Shown here one piece after another: positions 11,487-22,300 of a DNA stretch of 64,000 nt (positions are counted from its first letter, which is position 1; each line of letters opens with the position of its first letter). A program made the translations under genes and the position numbers. Location: assembly GCA_022577435.1 (NCBI GenBank), contig JAKOON010000003.1, forward strand, positions 5,887,001-5,951,000, given 5' to 3'. The stretch is from Embiotoca jacksoni (taxonomy: Eukaryota > Chordata > Actinopteri > Embiotocidae). The notes under the pieces were generated by a model. It made no database searches. It was not told the DNA's origin and saw nothing but the letters and a program-made list of their open reading frames with translations.

Positions 11487-12315
11487 CCAATAAGAGATGC
11501 TTGTGAGCGGGGGCTTAACCTCTGCTTACTTACCAGGGCTGATCAAAGGTTCACGTGTCATTAAGAAAAATATGTTGTGTTGCCATAACCTTTAGTCCGA
11601 CTAACATGTCTTAAAGGAGCACTATCCAGCATTTTGTAAACAGCGGAGGAGTCAAACATGATGGGTAAGAAATGGATGTCCTGTAAGCATTGCTTTGTCA
11701 CCTTCAGCTCTACAGTCCTTATGAGTTTTTCTGTATAGACAGTTTTATACCAGAGTAGTTATGATAGCGCTGCTGCTTGTTGCTGAAGCTGAACAAAATA
11801 CATGTTTTTATGTCCTCGAGCAGAATGAATATGAAGTCACTCACAGACGAAGTAGAAGCGCGTTCCCTTTCATGCGTTCTTACTTTTAATCAACATACGT
11901 CTTGCATGTAATAAACCTCATTATTTGTCACCTTTTATGGGTTTGTTGATTTATTCTCTAAAGTTATTTCCAAAAATGTCTGCCAGTTGCTTTTGCGAAA
12001 CACTATAAAAAAAAAAAACTGGCCTGTAAAATACAAAGTCTTCTACTAACCCAAGTAAACTGAACATGCTGTCTTAAAATGATGACTGTGTTGTGTAAGT
12101 GTGGCTTTTACACAAACCACCGTCTCCATCCTGATGGTTCATTAATCAAACAAAAATACCACCAAAGAAAATGACATTTTTCTTTTGTGTTACTTTTGGC
12201 ACCATCAATTTCTCCAGAATTAAAGCATTTGGACAAATAATGGCCCTGTTTTCATTATTTTGATAGCACTGTTATGACTTGGAAGCACCTCACCTTGATT
12301 GAAGTTGCAGCCTTT

Positions 12316-12330
12316 GCTGCCCTCTGTTGG
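12316..12330 (-). promoter_or_regulatory. CTCF-like motif
   Basis: On the minus strand the site reads CCAACAGAGGGCAGC, which fits the CTCF core (CCA, two variable bases, AGRGGGC). It lies between cytl1 and msx1. Assigned by motif only. Confidence 0.4.
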
Positions 12331-14843
12331 CCAAACTATTAACTCAATGCAGAAACTTTATTGTTTACACCGGCATTGAACCTATTCAGGGACTTTGGAG
12401 ACCATTTAGACCTAAAATATCTTTTATCTGATGTGCAGCATTTTTCTCAGCTCCATTGATTTCTGCCTGGAAGTCATTTAATGCATTTTGAATAAATCTG
12501 TTTGAAAGTATAATTCATTAAACTGAAACTAGATAAAGATGAGTGAAGCTGGACTGGACACCATGATCGAACACTTGCTTCACTGGCAATGCAAATTCCT
12601 GGTTTCCAATACAATGCCAATATGAAAATAAAATGTAAACATGATGAGTGATGTACACCAGTGAATGATCCAGTCAGCTTTCCATTTTACAAATGAGGCT
12701 TCAGTTCTTGTCATGTGGTCAAGGAGGAACGAGTTTGACATCTTTTGTAGCTTGACTTAGCTGCCAAACAACAGCTATTAAAGGAAACAAACCAAAGGTC
12801 ACCTTGTTTGTGGTACAATGAGTAATTTCTCTTCTGAATTTGCCTCTCTGATATTAGTTGCATATTTGATATTACTTATGCACACAAGCATTTACTCCCA
12901 TGAATCCAACATCTGAATGTTTGCCACAGTTGATGCTGTTTCTTTACTGTTTTTTATCTTTACATTTCTTCTTGTGCTGCCAGTGTTGTCGACATCACAG
13001 AAATCCCTTCAACAGGGAAACATGCCGCCTTACATTTTTTCTGAGTTTACATGTGGCTTCAGTGACGGATTGTGTGCCATGTCTGTGTCTTGTGTTCGGC
13101 CTGCAACTCTGTTAGACAGTGATGTTTTCTCATCAGGTTCACAGGTGTTGAGCAGGATGCTAAAAGACTGCTGCCGTCAGTTTGGGCTTGTTGAAGTAGC
13201 AGTCACTCAGGAGTTTCGCTGTTCCTGGGTCAGTAGGATCAGGGACTTCTGGAGACTGATTGAGAGGCAGTTCAAAGGTCATATTGTTAGCAAAAGTAGA
13301 TGTTCAAGGTTTTTCCTGAGGGAGTTTGACAGTGCTTTGATTGATCACAAGGTGGCGCTGGTTGTCCTCGTTCAACATTGCTACACCAGAAGTGGAGGAT
13401 TTTTCCAGCTGTTCATGCTACAAGGACCTCAGACTGTGCAGACAGATACACCTGACAGGATGCTGTAAAAGGTCTTAACTTCTGATATTTCACTAAATGT
13501 TTATTAGCAAAATATTACCAACTATGGCTCTTGAGTAATTTATTCATTTTTGCAAAAGATTTATGTTTTGCAATACTTTTGACAGAATTCATCTCCTGCT
13601 AAGGCTGGACGACTACAAATTTATTGTGCATCCTTTGAGGGCTCAGTGGCTTGAAACTTTTTATTTCCACAACAATGTGTCAGTAAGAGATCCCCAAAAA
13701 ATTGAAACATGATGTAAGCGAGGGAATTTTCAGCAAACCTTCAGCTTTAACATTAGAAAAGTCTCACACATTACTGGATTGTTGGAATATCACAATGCAC
13801 AATAAGGACACAACATCCAGCTGCCATGCTATCAATCTTTAAACACTAAATTTAAGCAAAAAAAACAACACTCAGCTTCATGACCTCTGTGCAGAAGATT
13901 CTTTAAAATATTTACAACCCAGATTAATCACTTTCTAATCATTGTACATCCTGCAGTTTAATTTTGTTTGACCCAAGTTGCAGTAAGCATATTTGTTCGT
14001 GTGTTACAAAAAACAAGTTGAGCTCTGAACCCCTCACAGCTAATCAACTAACCCTGCAAAGACAAAAATGTTAGTGAGCAGCATGTGGCTTGTTAAGAAA
14101 TCAGCCCACAGTGCGGCTATAAAGCTTAATTGCTGTTCTTATTAATCATCATTACATGGCTGCAGAATCCACTTTATTTTAAGGCACAACGAGAACAGAA
14201 CATTTAAACCGCAGGCGGCCAGGTAATTTAACAACTTTATGTTCTGTGACACCGCACCAAAAATGTTTCACAATTAAAAAAAAGAAAGAAAAAACTTAGC
14301 CGAAGGGTGACAGTAATCATTCTCTGCTTTCCTGAAATAAATATCCTTGTAAAGGACAGATCACAAAGCGATTCAGCTACATTAAAGAATCGGTGATGCA
14401 GTTTTGTTTATGGGGTTTTCAGGCAATTTTCCATCACATTTAGCGCTTTTATGGCATCTTAAAAGAAATGTTGCCTCATTAGTGCACATAAGAAAATGTT
14501 TCCCCCTTGGTTTCCAAGCGATGACTGGCGCGCCCTCCACGCTGGTTAAAATAATTAGGCTGCTCTCTGAATTTGGTTGTGGGTAGATGCTTGTGTTTTT
14601 GTGTTCACTCTGCTCTGAGATCCAAAATAGTCGACCTCCCCCCCCACACCCGGCAACACTAAATGTACCTTATACACGCACAGGATGTACACGTTTAAAT
14701 AATTAGGACACCCAGGAGAGGATTGCTCATATATTTCATTGTAATCACTTATTTGATATCTCTGTGGTGAACTACTTGAGCCTTTCGTGTTAAAAGGCCA
14801 CAGTCAGGTCACCCAAACCCTTCATGCCCAGTCGGTCAAAACA

Positions 14844-14860
14844 CCACTGCCCTCTGGTGG
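14844..14860 (-). promoter_or_regulatory. Strong CTCF-like motif between cytl1 and msx1
   Basis: The minus strand reads CCACCAGAGGGCAGTGG, a near-ideal match to the CTCF core. It is well placed to separate the evc2/cytl1 side from the msx1 domain. Binding is inferred from sequence only. Confidence 0.55.
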
Positions 14861-17169
14861 ACCGTACAGGTAAACACGAAAGGAAAACGTGCGTCACTTT
14901 ATTTTGTCATTAATGTTCCAGCTCTGCTTCTGGGCAGCAGTTTTATCACCGGCACTGATAGAGCTGATAAACAGACTGACAGTGACGACTATACTGATAA
15001 ACAGCCGGCTATAAGTAGTGCGTTTTATGGATTTGATATTCACGCGCTGGACTCTGCGTGTACAATGGGCCTGTACGCCTGTTGCATTGATGCCGAACTA
15101 ATGTCCGACTCAATGATGTATTTATACCTTTCCTTTAATATTGACTTTTACTGATTGTCTCCAAACAGACTTCATGGTGATTTCTTTTTTTAAAACACGC
15201 TGTAATATTTCTATAAATCCCCTCCATGAGAACATCTGGTTTTCTGCAGGAGACTGGTTTTATTGGTCTTTTTCGGTTTAGACATCCGGAAGAAATTGGT
15301 GATGATGGCGATCTTTGAGCCCTGATTTATAACATCCATGCTGTATTATTAATAGTATTTGTGTCTTGCGGTTCCTCTGAGGCGGCTTCCAGGCCTGGAA
15401 CAAGAGCATACGTACGGTCAAATTAACAGTGTCCTCCACAGTTAAATTAAGATATTATTTATATTTCAAAACCAAATTAAAATATTTATGAAGGTCTTTA
15501 TTTATATGGAACCGGAGATCATGCTTTTTCTTTTATTTGCTCTTACCTTTTTAAACGTGCGCGACATTTTCATGTAAATGTTTGAATAAATTACCTGATT
15601 TGGCGAAATGAAGATGAAGACAATACATCCTAAACATTTCAGAGAGCCAATGACGTCCTTTTTTGAAAGTAAATTTTTCGGTAATTTCTTCATTGACATT
15701 TATTCCGCACATTGAGCCTGTTTTAGGTTGTAAAGGCCTGCAGTAGCCCTACCACAAAGATTGTGCTGCAGATGCATTTAGGCTCAGTTCATCGTAAACT
15801 CATTCATTCATTCAAAATGAGTTTAGTATCGTTTAAGTGAGGTTAAGCTTTATACTTTTTCTGTTGCAACAGTTTGTGTTTGCTGTGTTACTCCGAGTCT
15901 GAACAGAAGGTGGTGGTGTGGGATCTGAAAGAAAGTTGGCTTTTACTAATTTTATGGATTTTGGCTTGAAAAAGGTGTGAGGTAAAATTTTCTGAGACTC
16001 AAATGGTAACGATGGAGGCATTTATTGTTTTTTATTAAGTAAACAATTCGAATAGTATTCAATACTGAATTATTATTCAAAGTGTGGTACATACCCTGGA
16101 AACACTATCTGATATAAATAGATTTTATTTTTTTTTTTTTTTTAATGTAGGACCTGAACAGCCTTTGAAACTCAGCGGTTGGCATTAAAGTCAAATAAAA
16201 TGTGCAGTCATTTTAAAAAATCCATTAGTTAAACAGCATTTTGCTCATAAACAACCAAATATATTTAAAATATTTCTAAAACTTGCTAGAATTACTATTA
16301 TTATTGAACATGTCAAATCGGGGCGTTTTTGATAACAAAAAAAATGCTTGAATTATTCTCTAGGTTTCTTAATAATCTAATACAGATGAAATATTGAATT
16401 GTATGGTGGTAAATAAAAGAAGCAACCGGTTATTGAGAAGAAAATCGTTGTATCGATTATAGGATTGTAATTTACGTCTGACTAAATTCGTTGCAATAAA
16501 AACAAATTTAATGTAGTGTGTTTACAGATTTATCATCAGTATTGATCAGTTGACACCAGCTGTGTGATAGAGAAGGTGAGACTTTTTTTAAGCATCCGTT
16601 CATTGACACAGATCCATTTTTGGCTCATTGGTATCGATTTTGCTCGACAAACTTTCTCCTGTAATTCATTTTAAAACGTCTCAACTTTTCCTGTATGGAA
16701 AAATGAATGACGGTTATAGCCTTCTTCTTTAATAATCATCTATCCAAGCTGTATGGGCGCCTTCTATATTTCCTTTCTTGGGGATCAAAGGGTTTTTACT
16801 ACAGAGTCAAACAGCCTCCTGTGATCTTTTGGATGATATAAACAAGTGACTTTTGTTTTGTGTTTGGCTCCGGGCGAGATAGAGAGCGAACGGACAAAAG
16901 AATGAAAGAGTTTAAAAGAAAGGACGGATCCCCTTTGGCTCCTTTGTGTCAAGTTTCTCTTCTTTTCAGATGGAGCGTCCAGCCGTGTGATTTGAACTTA
17001 TTGTCAGGGATTATGTTTTCATGCATGCCTCATGGATGAAATAGAGCCGAGTTGAGGAAAAGGCATACAAACAAAAGTAAACACTCTAAAATAAAATATG
17101 TATAATCAACGACTTCAAATTATAAAACTTTGGAGGTGATTCTCGAAAAACTGTGAAAGTAGGCCTACC

Positions 17170-17480
17170 TGAATAAATCACTCTCTGGGCCCTTGTTCGG
17201 GACAGCAGGAGGAGGAAATCACTGCGCTCTCAGGAGAAGTGTTGCCCGTCCCAGTCCCCCGTTGACGTTTTAGGAATGATAAAAGTTCCGCCTTGCCTGG
17301 AGCTACAGCCTCGCTGGAGCCGGCCTCTGTCTGCGGCAGATTGCCTTTGCTCATTACAGCAATTATTTTACTCGCGTTTAACCCCTGCCTGAATGGCAGG
17401 GAAGTCAAGAGAAAGCCTTTAAAACTGCTGCGGAGTGGCCTGTAATCTATCTGATCCCTGTTTTGTCATTTAAGTCTTCC
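17170..17480. promoter_or_regulatory. Candidate conserved noncoding element 3' of msx1
   Basis: A mixed-composition patch in AT-rich surroundings with CAGCAATTATTTTACTCG and GTAATCTATCTGATC. It has no TE or low-complexity character and lies 1.7 kb beyond the likely msx1 poly(A) signal. Conservation cannot be tested here; the minus frame through it (17408-17178) has no family features. Confidence 0.25.
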
Positions 17481-19103
17481 TGATGGCAGAAAATGACTCG
17501 GCTGTTCAAACTTATATTTTCTTTATATGCTCCAGGAATGTAATATTTTTGATTGTGGATTGGCACATGGGTCCCATCACCCGGTCCTCTCCGTAATGGG
17601 GTGTCACCGGGCTTATTTTACACCCTAAATACACATAATGACACTCCAGTGGATTGTTTACGAGCAATTTAGGCCAGAGAAGGATCTCCAATATTTATCG
17701 GTGTGTTTTTGAAGTCAGCACAACTGGTTGCCCCCACCCCACCCCCTCATCTCCACCCCTAAACTCCTCTGGCGCCAACAAAATCTAGGTTAGTTGTTTC
17801 AAAGCAATAGGCGACAGCTGTAGCAATACATTCCACCTAATAACATGTGACAAGTTTACATTCGCAGTGCACACCGGCGCTGCGAGGCTGCGATGTGCGC
17901 ACAGGTGACCTGTTCGATTACTGCCTTTTATTGTCAATAATTTTAGCGTGTGGGTCATTAAAAGATTTTAGTATTCTTTTTTTATATTGAAAAAAACATA
18001 ATATCTAAATTATTTTCCCGTTAAGCTCATCAGTATTTGTATTTTAACAGGCCTGAAAATATTATTTCCTTCTGGTTTTCCTATAGAAACGTATTTGTTT
18101 TAAGATTACCAAGAAAACGTTTCAAGTCAAAAGAGGCTTGAACCTCGCTCTAAAAATATAGAAAGCACACTAAGTAATACATAAAGTTTTCATTAAACAT
18201 AAGACATATTTTTTTAAAGCTCCTTGTCCCGTAAAATGACCAAGAAATAGTCAACTTTGGTGCAACAGGCGTGTCAGTCAAAACGAACAACTTTTTTCAT
18301 GAAAAAGAATAAACAATTTATTGTTAAGTTATGTCACAAATATATTCATAATATAAATGAGGATATTCTTCAAATATACATTATTTTACAGTACACATAT
18401 CCCTTCCGAAGGGAATCAATCCGACAACAGACAGTGCTGTTTATTAAAAAAAAAATATTAAAAAAAAAAATGCTGTGGTTCTCCAAATTCTCAAAGAGCA
18501 CTCAGTGGATTCAGTAATCCACTCTAGTCACGCATTGATGTGAATGCAAAAAATATGAAAAAAGTATGGATCTTGTAGTGTGAGAGCAGCCCACAGATGT
18601 TGGTGCAAAATGTCACTGCGCAATAGCCTCTGATTTATAAAAAAATAAAAAATAAAAAAATAATAAAAATAAAAATAAAAAAGCCCTGTCACGTTTCACC
18701 TGGCTGTGAGCAGCTGTGAGGGAGTGGGCTGTCTTGGACACACTGGCGCACAGCTTACTGTCCATACTTGACTCTCCATTCATGATATCACAGAGCTACC
18801 AGTTGTTTCCCACCTCTGCACCACCGCAAAAATGTCCATCTTAAAGTCATTTAGTCTTAGCTTATCGCATTATTCTAAAATAAGATTTTACGTTTTTTAA
18901 CTTCATTATATTCGTATTATATATATGCTCGACAAGAACAGATTTAAGACTTTACAAATAAAGTTGGATTATTTTTGCAGTGTGTGAACTTACTGGCGAG
19001 GTCAAGAGAAGTGCATAAACTTCAAGGTCCTCAGAAAGGGGTCTTTAAGGGGGCCCTGGCCCCTTGACAAGATGTGACACTGACCTCACCACCAGGATGC
19101 TTC

Positions 19104-19109
19104 TTTATT
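19104..19109 (-). terminator. Possible msx1 polyadenylation signal
   Basis: AATAAA on the minus strand, 113 bp past the msx1 stop. Msx1 transcripts usually have longer 3' UTRs, and further AATAAA copies occur on this strand near 18440 and 18320, so this may be a proximal or unused site. Confidence 0.3.
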
Positions 19110-19221
19110 TAGTACAGTGTCACCTCTCCGCTCCAAAGGGCCCCTTCGCTCTTGGGGCCCTCACAAAGTAGGGTGAACCCCCTTGTGTCCCACTGCGCGT
19201 GCCCCTCGTCCTCGGTCCCTG

Positions 19222-20332
19222 TCAAGCGAGGTGGTACATACTGTATCCCACGTGAGCGGCGTACAGTCCCACAGGGGAAACCGGCAGCGAGTGCCTCTGG
19301 AACGGGTGCGACCCCGCGTAGGACGCAGGGACGTGCGCACCGAGAGGAAAGGAAATCCCGAAAGCTGGAGGCAGCATAGGCTTGGCTGCCATTTTCAGTT
19401 TTTCAAGTTCTGCCTCCTGCAGGCGCTTGGCTTTGGCTCTCCTGTTCTGAAACCAGATTTTAACCTGGGTCTCCGTCAAGTTGAGAGAGCTGGAGAACTC
19501 TGCGCGCTCGGCGATAGAAAGGTACTGCTTCTGGCGGAACTTCCTCTCCAGGGCGAGCAGCTGGGACGTCGTGAAGGGGGTCCGGGGCTTTCTGTTCGTC
19601 TTGTGTTTTCGTAGTGGACAGGCAGGAGGGCTTAGCCTTCCTGTAAGGAGACAAAACGCTTTAATGCAAAGTCATGATAGCATTACGCACTGCCGAATAC
19701 AAGCAGGACAAAAACATTTCGGAAAAAGTTCGCATATGTAAGAAACACTGACAGTGAAAGAAACCCCCTTTAAACTGACGCCCTGGCATATTGCAGACTC
19801 GGTAAATAAAAACACACATCCTTGACTAAGATATGACTAAAGTTTGACTAATTTCTCTCTTCCAGGCACTTATTTGATGAAAACACAACTTTAACTTACT
19901 TGGAGGTGTGGGAGAAAAACGAGGACTCTGTATCCACGAAGTCCTCTCGTTACTGTCCGGGCTCTCGGGTTTAATCAGCACATCTTCTGACATGTTCATG
20001 ATCTCCCCCACCGAAAACGAAGAGCTCATGGGTAACGCAGGAACTGAAGTATCCAGACCACCGAAAGAGCCCATCCGTACTGCCTTTCCCAGGGCTTGGG
20101 ACGTCCCGGCCACGGACGGGGCTTCCGGGGATGTCACCTCTCTGCTCGGTTTCCTATCAGCCATCAGTGCCTCGACACTGAAGGGCAGAATAGCGACTTT
20201 GGGCTTCCCGGTCTCCCCTGCGGGGCTCAGGCTGGTCTGCATTTCGCCTCTGCTGACGAGACCCGAGCGGGGGGAGAGATCTTCGGATTTCAAACCAGCG
20301 GTCAAAGCTGACATGGCGGTCGATGGGGCCAT
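19222..20332 (-). CDS. msx1: Homeobox protein MSX1 (muscle segment homeobox)
   Basis: Two exons on the minus strand: 20332-19900 (433 bp, donor GTAAGT) and 19640-19222 (419 bp, acceptor CTCCTTACAG, stop TGA). Spliced they encode 283 residues; the single intron (19899-19641) splits an arginine codon just before the homeodomain, as in MSX genes. Residues 49-57 are LPFSVEALM, the engrailed-homology-1 Groucho-binding motif. Residues 131-139 (TSWIQSPRF) match the Msx motif before the homeodomain. The homeodomain spans about 160-219, with NRKPRTPFTT at its start and the recognition helix KIWFQNRRAKAKR. The tail ends HVGYSMYHLA. The N-terminus MAPSTAM and the LKSEDLS segment fit MSX1 better than MSX2. 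Family role: nuclear homeodomain protein, mostly a repressor, acting downstream of BMP signalling in neural crest, teeth, cranial bones and appendages. I cannot resolve which teleost duplicate (msx1a or msx1b) this is. The position and orientation beside cytl1 match the human locus. Confidence 0.97.
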
Positions 20333-20560
20333 AAAGGTCCGACTGGCACCGGTGAAGTTGACTTAGTAACTCGTGGGAAGAGTTTCTGTGGAAATGCTGC
20401 GGTGCGCCTTAAGGTGACGGTATCCTCATGTTTATGTGGCCAAATTGGAGCGCAAAGGCTGTAATAAGGCAGACGTGGAGAGAGAGGCGACCAATCAGGG
20501 GCGAGATGGGTCGGACCCTGTCAGGGAGGGAGGGGAGGAAGGAGGGGGATCAGAGTGGGA
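20333..20560 (-). promoter_or_regulatory. msx1 5' UTR and proximal promoter region
   Basis: Upstream of the msx1 ATG on the minus strand there is a CCAAT box (20448-20444), an inverted CCAAT (ATTGG at 20495-20491) and a TATA-like CATAAA (20436-20431) within about 165 bp. GC content is raised compared with the flanks, and a G-rich, purine-rich tract follows at 20520-20565. The transcription start cannot be fixed from sequence. Confidence 0.45.
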
Positions 20561-21186
20561 AAGTTAACAATAGTTACTTTTTATAACAACCAACTTCAGA
20601 TACATATAAACACAACAAACTCGTAATGGGCCATAGTTTCATCAAGACCAAATCCCACAAAATGAAGTTTAATCCCAACATAACTATTATCCAAACAAAG
20701 TTATTTGTATTTTACATGAGAGGGGCTATGTGCATGTTCGTGTGTATTTCTTCTATTAGACTATTACCCTCCTTGTTTATCATAACATAACTAACTCTTT
20801 TGACATTTTGACAGGATCGACCGTGCATGACTTTGGCCACGGGCTCAGAGCGCTGAAGTGAGTCTTGAATGTTGCGCAACACGTCGCTGCCCCTCTTTAT
20901 GCGCTGAACCTCTTGCAGCGCGCTGTTTATTGATGGCTGCGGGGCTCTAATCAGATTGAAACACACAGGCCTTCGCAGTCATTTAGGGGTAATTATCGGG
21001 CTTGGGGGAGGGATCACTAGGATCCCCCCCCCACCCCCTTGACTACAACCATTAAAGTATGTGGAGTCGGACTAAGAGGGGGAGGAGGCAGCGTGGAGCC
21101 AGGGAGAGATTTACCCCAGGACTGTCATTGATTTACCTGCTGCCGCTCCTGTACCTTCTGTAGTCCTCACAAAGAGGAATTTTATT

Positions 21187-22300
21187 AGGGCCCGAGCACC
21201 GAGCATCGGTGCGAAAGCCCTATTGTTTTTCGTAAAAATCTTCTTGGACGTTCTTATTCTTACGAAAAGTGATTTGCCTTTTTGGAGGCTTTAACATATT
21301 TAAAAACTCATGAAAGTGGATACACATATGTCTCCCGGCGAAAAATTTCGTATTCTAGTGGAGTCGCGAGTGGCCGCGGCCAAATGGCTCGAGAGCGCCC
21401 CCTAAAGAGATGCCCCGGCGGCCACATTTACCTAAATTCACGAAATCCGGTGGACAGGTGTATTACACCAAGACGCACAAAAAAGTTACATTGCACCATT
21501 ACGTCAACTCGACAGGAAGTCCACCATTTTGAATTTAGTCGCCATTTTGGGCGATTCTGACACATTGCACTTTGTCGAACTCCTCCTAGGGATTTTGTCG
21601 CACTGACTTGAATTTAGGTTCTATGGATAGATAACATGTTTGGGATTAAATCTTCTTAAAATAATTCGTTTTCGTCGATGTGTGTGCCTGTAAGAGGCGG
21701 GCATTTTGAGCGTCTCGCCATGAAACTACTAGTTGCTTTAAATCTTATGTACATGGACTGACCTTCTCCAAACATCACAGGTATGATAACAGCCTGAAGA
21801 CCCCTGCGTGGTAATATTCGCTCATAGTCATAGCGCCCCCTGTTGGCCACTGGAAATGACACTTTTCATACTTTCACATTCTACGTGGAGCTGGTTGATC
21901 ACGTGAACGTAAAGTCGGGTCACAATAACCTAAACATGTAGTTGATGATATATTGAGACATTCGTTCGACTTTGTCAATGGGCGTCGCCGTGACCACGCG
22001 GCAAAGTTTGAGGTCTCTCCGACACAGGAAGTTGATGTTTAAGGTCAAAGGATGCTTGAAACCTCACACAACGTGTCACATACATCCAGGGTGGTGAGAC
22101 CATACATCTGATGTGTTTTGCGAGTTGGCCTGGCCAAACGGCTCGCCAGCGCCCCCTGCTGGAGACAGGAAACGAGACAAAAATAGCAACATTAAGCGGG
22201 TATACGCGGTCCCTCGCGCGCTGCACGTCGGGGAGATGGCTTCGGGGAGGCTGCGCGCCAGTGCGAGGGTCCGTACATCACTGCTTGCAGTTTTAATTTT
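21187..22300. mobile_element. Common teleost dispersed repeat (GGGCCCGAGCAC type), non-autonomous
   Basis: The left end, TTAGGGCCCGAGCACCGAGC, forms a hairpin (GCACCGA-GCA-TCGGTGC, 21195-21211) and is followed by GAAAGCCCTATTG. Internal phrases such as GGCTCGAGAGCGCCCCCTA, GAACTCCTCCTAGGGATTT and ATTTTGAATTTAGTCGCCAT, and a right end near TCACTGCTTGCAGTTTTAAT, are familiar from a very abundant fish repeat. It has no open frame of a transposase. Read on the minus strand, the hairpin followed by CGGGCCCTAA and then T resembles a Helitron 3' terminus, but I could not find a matching 5' TC end, so the class is unsettled. The insertion begins about 0.85 kb upstream of the msx1 start codon. Confidence 0.75.
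22149..22164 (-). promoter_or_regulatory. CTCF-like motif within the transposon-derived repeat
   Basis: The minus strand contains CCAGCAGGGGGCGCTG, a consensus CTCF core, inside the dispersed repeat upstream of msx1. A weaker related motif (AACAGGGGGCGC on minus) lies near 21832-21846 in the same element. Functional binding is unknown. Confidence 0.45.

Larger units (their letters stand above)
11487..19103. other. cytl1-msx1 intergenic region
   Basis: This is 7.6 kb with no recognisable gene. It is mostly AT-rich sequence with CTCF-like motifs near 12316 and 14844, a compositionally distinct patch at 17170-17480, and long A/T tracts near 18640-18680 that probably lie in or beyond the msx1 3' UTR. 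The longest plus frame (12917-13468, 183 codons) matches no family I know. Confidence 0.6.

Noticed and set aside
19183..19614. Plus-strand frame over msx1 exon 2
   Set aside because: Shadow of the msx1 homeodomain exon on the opposite strand.
19908..20366. Plus-strand 152-codon frame over msx1 exon 1
   Set aside because: Antisense shadow of the GC-rich msx1 first exon.
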